A stretch of 15,580 bases of DNA. Origin: Chloroflexia bacterium (GTDB lineage Bacteria; Chloroflexota; Chloroflexia; Thermomicrobiales; UBA6265). The first letter of the stretch is position 1. Every line of letters begins with the position of its first letter. The stretch lies in contig JACDBO010000378.1 in assembly GCA_013694885.1 (NCBI GenBank), positions 1 through 15,580 on the forward strand, given 5' to 3'. Position numbers and translations under genes: made by a program. Shown here piece after piece: positions 1-6,617 of this stretch. Below the pieces are notes generated by a model. The model saw nothing but the letters and a program-made list of their open reading frames with translations, searched no databases and was not told the DNA's origin.

Positions 1-695
1 GTCCGCAGGATCAGGGCGACCTGGATGCTCGGCCGCATGATCGGCAGGATCACCCGTGTCACCTTCTGCCAGAATGTGGCGCCGTAGACATCGGCCGCCT
101 CCAGGTAATCCTTGGGGATGCCCTGCAACCCGGCGACGAGGATGACCATGATCAGCGAGGTGGCCCGCCAGGCTTCGGCGATGACGACCGCGAAGATCAG
201 CCAGCCCTGGCGGTCAAAGCTGAGAAAGATGAACGGGCGATCGATGATGCCGAGTTGCTCGAGGAAGCTGTTCAGCCAGCCCTGCTGCGTGAAGATCGAG
301 AACCAGACCAGGCCGGCCGCCAACTCGCTAACACCCAGCGGAACGGCGTAGATGTAGAGCCAGAGGCCGGAGAACTTGAGTTTGGCGTTGATCACCAGGG
401 CCATCGCCAGGGCGAGGGAGAACTGGATCGGGATGATCACGACGACCAGGATCAGCGTTGTCCGCAGCGCGTCGACGAAGTTCGGATCACCGAACACCCG
501 TCGCCACGAGGCGAGACTCCAGTTGTTGTTGGCGTCCTGAAAGGCGAGTCCGAACGCCTGCACCATCGGCACGGCGAAGAAGACGGCGAGGTAGACGAGC
601 GACGGCACCAGCAGGATCAGGGGCGTCCAGTTCCGCCGCCGTTTGTTCGATCTCGTCGCCGGTGCCGCGCGAGAAGGCATCACCGCCTCAGCCAT
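1..695 (-). CDS. ABC sugar transporter permease, MalF/UgpA type (3' end outside window)
   Basis: Integral membrane subunit of a carbohydrate importer. The visible 231 residues start at an ATG preceded by AGGAG with a 7-base spacer. They begin with a basic cytoplasmic tail (SNKRRRNW), followed by a first membrane segment at about residues 24-50 and further hydrophobic segments near 78-102, 111-135 and 165-190. The EAA loop that contacts the ATPase is clear at about 199-222 (EAADVYGATFWQ, then ILPIMRP), with the conserved Gly at 205. That order is typical of the MalF-like half of CUT1 systems, usually about 290-310 residues, so roughly the last quarter lies beyond the left edge. It follows the solute-binding protein gene on the same strand after a 108-base gap, as in many sugar import operons. 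No ATPase gene is visible here; these systems often share a distant MsmK/UgpC-like ATPase. The substrate is unknown. Confidence 0.93.
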   Translation of the reverse strand, partial: MAEAVMPSRAAPATRSNKRRRNWTPLILLVPSLVYLAVFFAVPMVQAFGLAFQDANNNWSLASWRRVFGDPNFVDALRTTLILVVVIIPIQFSLALAMALVINAKLKFSGLWLYIYAVPLGVSELAAGLVWFSIFTQQGWLNSFLEQLGIIDRPFIFLSFDRQGWLIFAVVIAEAWRATSLIMVILVAGLQGIPKDYLEAADVYGATFWQKVTRVILPIMRPSIQVALILR

Positions 696-726
696 GCGAG
701 CGCTCCTCTCAGCCCTCACCCCCAAA

Positions 727-754
727 CCCCCTCTCCCAATTCTGGGAGAGGGGG
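727..754. repeat. Perfect 12+4+12 palindrome, dispersed repeat copy 1
   Basis: CCCCCTCTCCCA, a 4-base loop ATTC, then the exact reverse complement of the first arm. It lies between the binding-protein gene and the permease gene. The core recurs in the opposite orientation at 13081-13102, so it is a dispersed palindrome rather than a one-off. In the mRNA it would form a strong stem without a U-tract, so it fits mRNA stabilisation or a REP-like element better than an intrinsic terminator. Confidence 0.75.
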
Positions 755-773
755 AGCCGAACCATCAGCGCGA

Positions 774-801
774 AGTCCTCAGTCCTCAGTCCTCAGTCCT
801 C
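774..801. repeat. Heptamer tandem repeat, 4 x AGTCCTC
   Basis: Four exact 7-base units in a row end two bases before the stop codon (804-806) of the minus-strand binding-protein gene. On the mRNA sense strand the unit reads GAGGACT. Comparable heptamer arrays sit behind two other minus-strand genes (2390-2410 and 13173-13200). Confidence 0.85.
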
Positions 802-803
802 CG

Positions 804-2228
804 TTATGCCGGTGGGCTGGCGACCGGGGTCCCGCCACCGCCGCCGCCGACCTGGCAGACGCCTTCGCTCTCCGGGTCGGGCGCCCAGCAGCTGGCGTTG
901 GCAGTGTTGAGGACTTCCTGGAGTTTCGCGGCCTCGGCCTGGAGGACCTGCTGGATGTCGCCGCCGTCGATCGCGACACCCCGGAAGACGTTGCGGAAGA
1001 CCGTGTTGTAGGCGCCGCCCTGCTCGCCGAGGCCGATTGGCAACACCGATTCGACGGCGTCCGGCGCGGAGGTGGTGGCCTGGACGGCGCTGGATTCGAG
1101 CAGAATGCCGGGCGACAGGTCGTCCGGGTACTCGAGGTCGAGGACCGGGAAGAAGGCGACCTCACGCAATGTTGTCAGCTGGACTTCCGGCTGCGTCAGG
1201 TGACGAATCAGATTCATCGCGCCTTCAGGGTCGGGCGCCGACTTCGGGATCGCCAGACCGGCGACGACCGGCATGAACCCGAGACCCTCGGGGCCGCGCG
1301 GCGCCGGGAAGGTGACGAAGTTGTCCGGGTCTTCCGTCAGCGCTGTGATAAGCCGGGCGACGTGGTCCCAGGCGAGCACGACCTCGCCCGACAACAGTGG
1401 CTGGTCCATGTTTGAATAGGTCAGTGCCTGCGGGTTGGTGAACGACCACGCCTGGCGGAACCACTCCCACATGGCGACCGCGCTCTCGTCGGCGAAGGTG
1501 GTGTTCACACCACCGGTGAAGCTGGGGTAGCTGTAGCCCTGGAAAAAGCGATGGATGAGGCCGTCGTCGGCGGCCGGGAAGCCGAGCATCTGGCCCATGT
1601 TGTCGTTGATGCTGCTGGCCCACTGGCCGAGCAGGTCGTAGGTCAGGTCGGTCGAGAGCGTCTCCTCGGTCACGCCCTCGGGCAGGAACTCGAGGGCGTC
1701 GCGGTGAGCGGCCATGATGTAGGTCGCTTGCATCCACGGGATGTACGCCACGCCCGGAGTACCGTAGGTGGCCAGGTCGGTATAGGCCGGAATGAAGCCT
1801 TGAGGCTCCAGCTCGGTCGCCAGTTCACTCAGGTCCATCAAGAGGTCCCGGGCAACGAATGTTGCGAGGTCGCCGTGCAAGCCGCCGAGCAGGCTGACCG
1901 ACCCTTGGCCCGACTCAGCCTCGGCGAGCACTCGGTCGGTGAACGGTCCGGCTTCCTCATTGATGAACTCGACCTGACCCTCGAAGTCGGCGAGGATCGT
2001 GTTCCGCATCGCCTCCTGCTCTTCGATTGGCGTGAGCTGCGTCGATGTAAAGATGATCGCGCCGTCCTGGGCGCGGCTGGACATGGAGCGCGAGACATTC
2101 GGGGCTCCCAATGCGCTGTGCGTCGCGCCGCCGACCGTCAGCGCGCCCGTCGCGCCGGCCGCGCCGCGCAGCACACCGCGCCGGGAGAGGGAACGTGCAA
2201 GCAACGCGTCGTCGCGTCGAGTTGTCAT
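804..2228 (-). CDS. Extracellular solute-binding protein of a sugar ABC transporter, Tat-exported
   Basis: A 474-residue substrate-capturing protein of the bacterial extracellular solute-binding family 1 type. The start was set at the ATG that follows AGGAGGTCACC, an excellent ribosome binding site; a longer in-frame reading from 2312 has no such site. Residues 13-20 (SLSRRGVL) plus the hydrophobic stretch to about 41 form a twin-arginine signal, so it is probably exported folded. There is no lipobox cysteine. The mature part has family-like features: an early beta-strand (GAIIFTSTQLTP) and mid-protein segments such as LLSGEVVLAWDH and GLAIPKSAPDPEGAMNLIRHLTQP. The C-terminus is odd: two cysteines, then six glycines and TPVASPPA at 461-474, which resembles a linker or tether. 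It is the first gene of the pair with the downstream permease. The substrate cannot be deduced from sequence. Confidence 0.95.
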   Translation of the reverse strand: MTTRRDDALLARSLSRRGVLRGAAGATGALTVGGATHSALGAPNVSRSMSSRAQDGAIIFTSTQLTPIEEQEAMRNTILADFEGQVEFINEEAGPFTDRVLAEAESGQGSVSLLGGLHGDLATFVARDLLMDLSELATELEPQGFIPAYTDLATYGTPGVAYIPWMQATYIMAAHRDALEFLPEGVTEETLSTDLTYDLLGQWASSINDNMGQMLGFPAADDGLIHRFFQGYSYPSFTGGVNTTFADESAVAMWEWFRQAWSFTNPQALTYSNMDQPLLSGEVVLAWDHVARLITALTEDPDNFVTFPAPRGPEGLGFMPVVAGLAIPKSAPDPEGAMNLIRHLTQPEVQLTTLREVAFFPVLDLEYPDDLSPGILLESSAVQATTSAPDAVESVLPIGLGEQGGAYNTVFRNVFRGVAIDGGDIQQVLQAEAAKLQEVLNTANASCWAPDPESEGVCQVGGGGGGTPVASPPA

Positions 2229-2250
2229 GGTGACCTCCTGGGTCAATTGA

Positions 2251-2270
2251 ACCGGGCAGCCCTGCCCGGT
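2251..2270. promoter_or_regulatory. 9+2+9 inverted repeat in the leader of the binding-protein gene
   Basis: ACCGGGCAG, two bases, then CTGCCCGGT, a perfect inverted repeat 22 bases upstream of the start at 2228 and just ahead of the ribosome binding site. The length and 2-base centre suit a dimeric repressor operator. With a 4-base loop it could also form an 8-bp mRNA hairpin next to the Shine-Dalgarno sequence. No good promoter boxes were identified beside it. Confidence 0.5.
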
Positions 2271-2389
2271 ATTCCGTGTTTGTCGCCCTCCCAGTCTACA
2301 GATACCCCGCAAAAATGGAAGACCTTTGCTCCACGGACCGCGATAATGAGCGCTGCCCGTGCGAAGCCAGCGCGATAGTCCTATGGCGC

Positions 2390-2410
2390 CCCTCGACCCT
2401 CGACCCTCGA
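2390..2410. repeat. Heptamer tandem repeat, 3 x CCCTCGA
   Basis: Three exact 7-base units lie 15 bases beyond the stop codon (2426-2428) of the minus-strand dehydrogenase gene; the sense-strand unit is TCGAGGG. The rest of the 197-base gap between the dehydrogenase and the binding-protein gene shows no gene and no U-tract terminator. Confidence 0.8.
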
Positions 2411-2425
2411 TCCTTCGGCCGGCGT

Positions 2426-3547
2426 TCAGCAGGACGGAAACCGGATGCCAAGCTTGATCGAACGCTCGGGGAGCTCGTCGATGTCGCGGTAGGCGTCCAC
2501 CGCCTCCGCGAACGGGACGATCGGGGCGATGATGCCGGCGATCTGGAGCCGGCCACTCGTGAGCCAGGACAGGGCCAGCTCAGCGAGGCGGCGCAGGTCC
2601 CAGGCGGGTGCGTCCGCCATTGGCAGGCTTTGGGCGCGTGCCGAGATAAGCCGGATGCGGTTGATGTGGAACTCGTCGCCGAGGTGGAGACCTGCCGCCT
2701 CGCGCCCGTAGTAGGAGATGACGCAGACGGTGCCGCCGAAGCGGGTGGCCCGGATCGCCTGGTGCAGCGCCTGGCTGCTCCCCGACGCCTCGACCGCGAC
2801 ATCGACGCCGAGCTGCCCCGTCTGACTCACCTCGTCGCGATATCCTCCGACCACCCGCACCGGCTCGACAGTGCGCGCAGCCGGCCGCGGCCCATCGCGC
2901 GTCACGCGGCGAATCGTCAAGCCGCCATCGGCGTCGTCTGATGGGTCGAGGGCGACGTCGGCGCCGAGCGCCCGCGCCACGTCGCGACGGTGCGCGATCG
3001 GATCAACGGCAACGACCCAGTCCGCCCCGGAGAGCCGCGCGAGCTGGACGGCGATCAGGCCGATAGCGCCGAGACCGAAGACGGCAACGCGATCACCCAG
3101 CCGGATGCCAGCATCGCGCATCGCCAGGGCCATAACCGCTGGATCGAGACAGAGCGCCGCCTCGGCCGAGAGTCCGGCGGGCAGTGGGTCCGCATGGGTC
3201 TCATCGACTGACTGCGTCTCGCGGATCGGGAAGTGTCCGAAGACCCGATCGCCGGGCACGAAGCGTGTCACGGCCGGGCCAACGTCCGTCACCGTGCCGG
3301 TGGCCATATTGCCGAGCCGCAACGGGAAGAGGTCAGCGATGTCGCCGCGGCGCTGAACCATCGCGCCCAGCTCGGCGTCGTACGTTCGCATCGCCACCGG
3401 GTCGCCACGGTACGTCACGAGTTCGGTCCCGTGCTTCGGCGAGGCGAGTTCGGTTCGGATCCGAATGTCCCGCGCTCCGAGCGGCGGCTCATCGTACTCG
3501 CGGAACGCCGGCGTCCGCGGCGCGATGGCGATCAGTTCTCGTGGCAC
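2426..3547 (-). CDS. Medium-chain (zinc-type fold) dehydrogenase with altered zinc ligands
   Basis: A 373-residue NAD(P)-dependent oxidoreductase of the threonine/sorbitol dehydrogenase-like superfamily, probably oxidising a sugar or polyol. The start is GTG, preceded by GGGAAGGGG. The N-terminal GroES-like domain ends near residue 125. The Rossmann domain has GLGAIG at 158-163 and an acidic residue at the strand 2 end (D182), favouring NAD. The catalytic zinc site is unusual. Anchoring on the conserved YRG, the usual Cys position is His39, and the usual Gly-His-Glu is Gly-Asn-Met (79-81). The four-cysteine structural zinc lobe is absent, so it may be zinc-independent. A hydrophilic insert of about 40 residues (about 203-244) separates the expected LDPSD and VDVAVEASG elements. 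It is divergent from the regulator gene, which suggests shared control. The exact substrate is unknown. Confidence 0.9.
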   Translation of the reverse strand: MPRELIAIAPRTPAFREYDEPPLGARDIRIRTELASPKHGTELVTYRGDPVAMRTYDAELGAMVQRRGDIADLFPLRLGNMATGTVTDVGPAVTRFVPGDRVFGHFPIRETQSVDETHADPLPAGLSAEAALCLDPAVMALAMRDAGIRLGDRVAVFGLGAIGLIAVQLARLSGADWVVAVDPIAHRRDVARALGADVALDPSDDADGGLTIRRVTRDGPRPAARTVEPVRVVGGYRDEVSQTGQLGVDVAVEASGSSQALHQAIRATRFGGTVCVISYYGREAAGLHLGDEFHINRIRLISARAQSLPMADAPAWDLRRLAELALSWLTSGRLQIAGIIAPIVPFAEAVDAYRDIDELPERSIKLGIRFPSC

Positions 3548-3611
3548 CGAAGCGCCCCTTCCCTGCGGGACCAGAGGAGCGACGCTGTCCGATGCTCGCC
3601 CGCTCCCGCTG

Positions 3612-3634
3612 ATGTTGACTTGCTATATCAACAT
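3612..3634. promoter_or_regulatory. Probable operator, 7+9+7 inverted repeat between divergent genes
   Basis: ATGTTGA, nine bases, then TCAACAT, a perfect inverted repeat in the 130-base divergent region between the dehydrogenase and the GntR/LacI-type regulator. It covers the -35 box and most of the spacer of the plus-strand promoter, so a bound dimer would block RNA polymerase. The position fits autoregulation by the regulator encoded 44 bases downstream, with possible co-control of the dehydrogenase. Binding by this particular regulator is inferred. Confidence 0.65.
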
Positions 3635-3642
3635 GCTATCAT
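3615..3642 (+). promoter_or_regulatory. Sigma-70-type promoter for the regulator gene
   Basis: The -35 box TTGACT (3615-3620), a 16-base spacer and the -10 box TATCAT (3637-3642) lie in an AT-rich island within GC-rich DNA. The predicted transcript start near 3649 leaves a leader of about 29 bases with a G-rich ribosome binding site (3665-3669) before the ATG at 3678. Confidence 0.65.
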
Positions 3643-3677
3643 GACCCCATTACTCATCTGGTGCGGGGGTATCGTTG

Positions 3678-4886
3678 ATGCTCGACTCCGACAGCCTGCT
3701 ACCGCTCTACGTGCAGCTCCTGCGGACGCTCCAGCGCCGCCTTGACGCGGGCGAGTGGCGACCGGGAGACTTGCTGCCCTCCGAGGCCGAACTCGGTCGG
3801 ACATACAACGTTAGCCGGATCACCGTGGCGCGCGCCATGTCCGACCTGGCGCGTACTGGCGCCGTCCGGCGTCAACGAGGCACACGCCCGGTGGTGGCCG
3901 CCCCGGCCCAGCCGGCAGCCGGTGCGCCCGCGCTGGCCTTCCTGACGCCGGGGCTGGAGTACGACTGGCTGCATCGCATCTATCGCGGCTTCGAGGACGC
4001 CGCTGCCGCCAACGGCGGCTATGCCTTGCTCACCGGGCCGCGCGGCGATGACGGCACCGATTTGCACCATGTCCGGCCACTCGTCACCGCTGGTCCGGTC
4101 CGCGGCCTGGCATTCTGCCATGCCACGATCGCGCCAGCGGAGCGGGCGTTCTGGGACATGCTGCGCACGAAGCAGGGCATACCTTTTGCCTTCATCGGCA
4201 TCTATCAACCCGATTTCGTGGCGGACAGGGTGCTCGCCGACAATGTCGCGGCCGGCGCGATGGCGACGAGACACCTGCTCGGCTTGGGCCACCGCCGGAT
4301 CGCGTTCCTCAATCCCACCCGGAGCCACCTCCAGGAAGGTAGCGCGTGTCCCGGACGCATCCGCGGCTATCGGCAGGCCCTCGCCGAGGCCGGCCTCGAT
4401 GCCGGGAATCACTCGTCCCACGGCGGCTGGGTGCTGGATGAGGTGCTCCCCGCGACCTTGTCCGACGCTGAGCAGCGGGAACGTCTGCTCGAGTTTTTCG
4501 AGCGTGGCGACATCACCGCCGCGGTGACCTGCAACGACACCCTTGCCGTGCTCGTCCAGCACTACCTCGATACAGCGGGGGTCCGTGTTCCCGACGATCT
4601 GGCGATGGTCGGCATCAGCGACGAACGAATCGCAACGCTCGCGAGGGCGCCGGTGACGACGGTGCGGATCGAAGCCGGCGCGCTCGGCCGCACGGCGGCG
4701 GAGCTGCTGCTCGCTCGACTTGCTGGCGACACCAGCGAGCCGCGGGAGGTCGTGATCCCCGTCAGTCTGGTGATCCGCGCCTCGTGCGGCGCCGCCGCGC
4801 GCGGCGGCGCCGGCGAGGGAGTGGTCTACACCGTCGAGGACGCGATGCGCGAGGCACAAACTCAACTCGAGCAGGTCACGCTCTAG
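3678..4886 (+). CDS. GntR-type DNA-binding domain fused to LacI-type sugar-sensing domain, transcriptional regulator
   Basis: A 402-residue chimeric regulator with the AraR-type architecture. Residues about 7-70 are a GntR winged helix-turn-helix (PLYVQLLRTLQRRLDAGEW, PSEAELGRTYNVSRITVARA, ending in a wing RRQRGTRP). An Ala/Pro linker follows, then a periplasmic-binding-protein-like effector domain from about 83 to 370. LacI-family landmarks there are VLADNVAAGAMATRHLLGLGHRRIAFL, AAVTCNDTLAVLV, VPDDLAMVGISDE and PVTTVRIEAGALGRTAAELLL. Such proteins normally repress transport and catabolic genes until a sugar binds. The ATG at 3678 was chosen over the adjacent in-frame TTG at 3675. The C-terminal tail beyond about 372 (an Ala/Gly-rich stretch, then an acidic helix) is not typical of the family. 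It likely controls the adjacent transport and sulfatase genes and itself; the ligand is unknown. Confidence 0.93.
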   Translation: MLDSDSLLPLYVQLLRTLQRRLDAGEWRPGDLLPSEAELGRTYNVSRITVARAMSDLARTGAVRRQRGTRPVVAAPAQPAAGAPALAFLTPGLEYDWLHRIYRGFEDAAAANGGYALLTGPRGDDGTDLHHVRPLVTAGPVRGLAFCHATIAPAERAFWDMLRTKQGIPFAFIGIYQPDFVADRVLADNVAAGAMATRHLLGLGHRRIAFLNPTRSHLQEGSACPGRIRGYRQALAEAGLDAGNHSSHGGWVLDEVLPATLSDAEQRERLLEFFERGDITAAVTCNDTLAVLVQHYLDTAGVRVPDDLAMVGISDERIATLARAPVTTVRIEAGALGRTAAELLLARLAGDTSEPREVVIPVSLVIRASCGAAARGGAGEGVVYTVEDAMREAQTQLEQVTL

Positions 4887-4957
4887 CCGCGTCCGTCCGG
4901 GCGGAGCGAATCGAGACAACCAGTGACGACCAGCACAGGACGGGGCTAACGGTTGTC

Positions 4958-4987
4958 GATGCTTTGGTGACCGCACCGGCAAGCATC
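4958..4987. promoter_or_regulatory. Inverted repeat upstream of the second binding-protein gene
   Basis: GATGCTT at 4958-4964 and AAGCATC at 4981-4987 are exact complements, with a nested GGTG/CACC pair inside the 16-base spacer. Together they could form a stem with a small asymmetric bulge ending 16 bases before the start codon at 5004. It may be an operator, an attenuator-like hairpin or a processing site between regulator and binding-protein mRNA. No U-tract follows, so a simple terminator is unlikely. Confidence 0.45.
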
Positions 4988-5003
4988 ATGTGAGGAGCGG
5001 AGA

Positions 5004-6551
5004 ATGAACTTCCATGAGATCGCGGCGTTGAACCGGTGGCGGCTCTCCCGCCGTCGTACATTGCAACTGCTCGGCGGCGCCGGCGCCGCGGCCCTGGCTC
5101 CTCAGGGCGGCGTTGCGGCGGCCCAAAGCACCCCCGCCGCCTCGCCCGTTGCGGGATACGATATTCCGGACTCGGGTGCTGACCTGCCGGACGGGCAGGT
5201 CACGTTTCTGTGGTCCAGCTTCGGTGGCGAGGATTTCCCCGCGCAGCGATTGGCCGAGGCTTATCAGGAAACGCACCCAAACATCACCGTGCAGTACGAC
5301 CACTTTCCTCCCAACGACTATTCCGAGCTGATCGGGATCGGCATCCAGAACGACAATGCCCCAGACCTCTTCCGACGCCCCAACAGCGTGAGCGCGGCCG
5401 AGATGGTCCAGGCGGGCTGGGTCGCGCCGCTCGACGAAGTCGTTCCAGATTTCGAGGCGTGGAAGGGAGCGTTTCCGCCGAACTCGTTCTTCGAGGGTAT
5501 CAACGTCTTCGGCGGCAAGACCTACTCGTTTCCCTTTCTCGGCGACAAGCAGTACGGCAGCCTCACCTACTACAACGTCGATGTGCTCCATCGCGCGGGC
5601 TACGATCCCCTAACGGAGCCGTGGACCTGGAGCACGTTCCGCGAGGCGGCGCGCAAAGTGACCGAGCAAGGCGGCGGCGACATCTACGGATGGGTGATCG
5701 GTGGCGAGCAGGCGAACCGATGGTCAATTCTGGTCAACAGCCTGGCGGCGATGGCCGGCGCCACCGGCGCCGAGTTCAACCATCAGACCGGCGAGTACAA
5801 CTACGCCACCGACGCCTACCTGGCGGCCATCGACCTCTTGCGGGCCGTGCAATCCGACGGCAGCCTCTTCCCCGGTTCGCTCTCACTCAGCAATCAGGAA
5901 GCGCAGGACCGGTTGCCGCAAGGCGTCGCGGCGATGATGTTCGTCGGCCCCCAGATCGTTCCGATCTACGTCCGCGAGTCACCCGACTTCAACTTCAACG
6001 TCGTCAGTCAGCCGCTGCCGGACGGCATCGCGCCGTTGCCGGTGCCGGCGACGATCAGCGGCGAGTTCTGGTTCGTGTACGCCAACAGTCCACGGCACGC
6101 GATCTGTGGTGACCTGGTTTCGTACATAGGGTCTCCCGCGGGTCAGACGGACTGGCAAGTCGTCAGCGGCGGGCAGGCGCCGATGGCCTTCCCCGAGGCG
6201 AACGAGATCGGTGGTATCGATCAGCGCTCACTGCGCATCTTCGAGCTCTACGAGGAACAGATGCGGCTTGCTCCGAGTCCGTACATTCGGAATCCGGCGG
6301 CCGCCCAGGTCCTGCTCGAGTTGCGACCGCCGCAACCCAATCTCGGGCAACTCGTGCAGGGTATCGTTGCCGGTCAGATCTCCGATCCACGCCAGGCAAT
6401 GCAGGAGTTGAAGGACGCTTCCGAGCAGGCCCTCAATGCGGCCATTGAGGCCGCACGGGCAAAGGGAGCGGAGGTCACCCGCGACGATTGGGTCTTCCCC
6501 AATTGGGACCCGGCGCAGAATTACACCGAGGCCGACTACCAGGAACTATAG
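5004..6551 (+). CDS. Second extracellular solute-binding protein, Tat-exported, no adjacent permease
   Basis: A 515-residue sugar-binding component of an ABC importer (extracellular solute-binding family 1 type). The ATG has GGAGCGGAGA just upstream. Residues 15-20 (SRRRTL) and the hydrophobic run to about 40 form a twin-arginine signal, with likely cleavage after VAAA, followed by an Ala/Pro-rich spacer (STPAASPVA, 42-50). The mature domain begins with VTFLWSSFGGEDFPAQRLAEAY. It has family-like elements: NDNAPDLFR, AAEMVQAGWVAPLDEV, YNVDVLHRAGYDP, WTWSTFREAARKVTEQ, and LPQGVAAMMFVGPQ near residue 310-320. It is longer than the typical 420-450. It lies 117 bases after the regulator and 66 bases before the sulfatases. 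No permease follows it, so it may feed the permease of the minus-strand operon or a remote one. Confidence 0.95.
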   Translation: MNFHEIAALNRWRLSRRRTLQLLGGAGAAALAPQGGVAAAQSTPAASPVAGYDIPDSGADLPDGQVTFLWSSFGGEDFPAQRLAEAYQETHPNITVQYDHFPPNDYSELIGIGIQNDNAPDLFRRPNSVSAAEMVQAGWVAPLDEVVPDFEAWKGAFPPNSFFEGINVFGGKTYSFPFLGDKQYGSLTYYNVDVLHRAGYDPLTEPWTWSTFREAARKVTEQGGGDIYGWVIGGEQANRWSILVNSLAAMAGATGAEFNHQTGEYNYATDAYLAAIDLLRAVQSDGSLFPGSLSLSNQEAQDRLPQGVAAMMFVGPQIVPIYVRESPDFNFNVVSQPLPDGIAPLPVPATISGEFWFVYANSPRHAICGDLVSYIGSPAGQTDWQVVSGGQAPMAFPEANEIGGIDQRSLRIFELYEEQMRLAPSPYIRNPAAAQVLLELRPPQPNLGQLVQGIVAGQISDPRQAMQELKDASEQALNAAIEAARAKGAEVTRDDWVFPNWDPAQNYTEADYQEL

Positions 6552-6595
6552 GGGTAGTACCCGCGGTCAACCTGACGCGGTCGCCGGCCGGCGAC
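6552..6595. repeat. Two perfect palindromes between binding-protein and sulfatase genes
   Basis: GGGTA-G-TACCC (6552-6562) directly follows the stop codon, and the 16-base palindrome GTCGCCGGCCGGCGAC occupies 6580-6595, ending 22 bases before the sulfatase start. Such structures commonly shield the 3' end of a highly expressed binding-protein message inside an operon, or they may be operators. No U-tract is present. Confidence 0.5.
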
Positions 6596-6617
6596 GACGA
6601 TATGGTGAGCGACAACG

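Noticed and set aside
727..754. Intrinsic terminator at the strong stem-loop
   Set aside because: No run of U follows on either strand, and the permease gene continues the operon 32 bases downstream in the sense of transcription.
774..801. CRISPR array
   Set aside because: Units are 7 bases with no spacers between them.
255..1415. Long plus-strand open frame (386 residues) opposite the transporter genes
   Set aside because: It is antisense to the permease and the binding protein, has no recognisable domain, and its Arg/Glu/Gly/Asp-rich composition is typical of GC-rich shadow frames.
3699..4982. Long minus-strand open frame (427 residues) opposite the regulator
   Set aside because: The plus frame encodes a clear GntR/LacI-type protein; the antisense frame shows no family motif.
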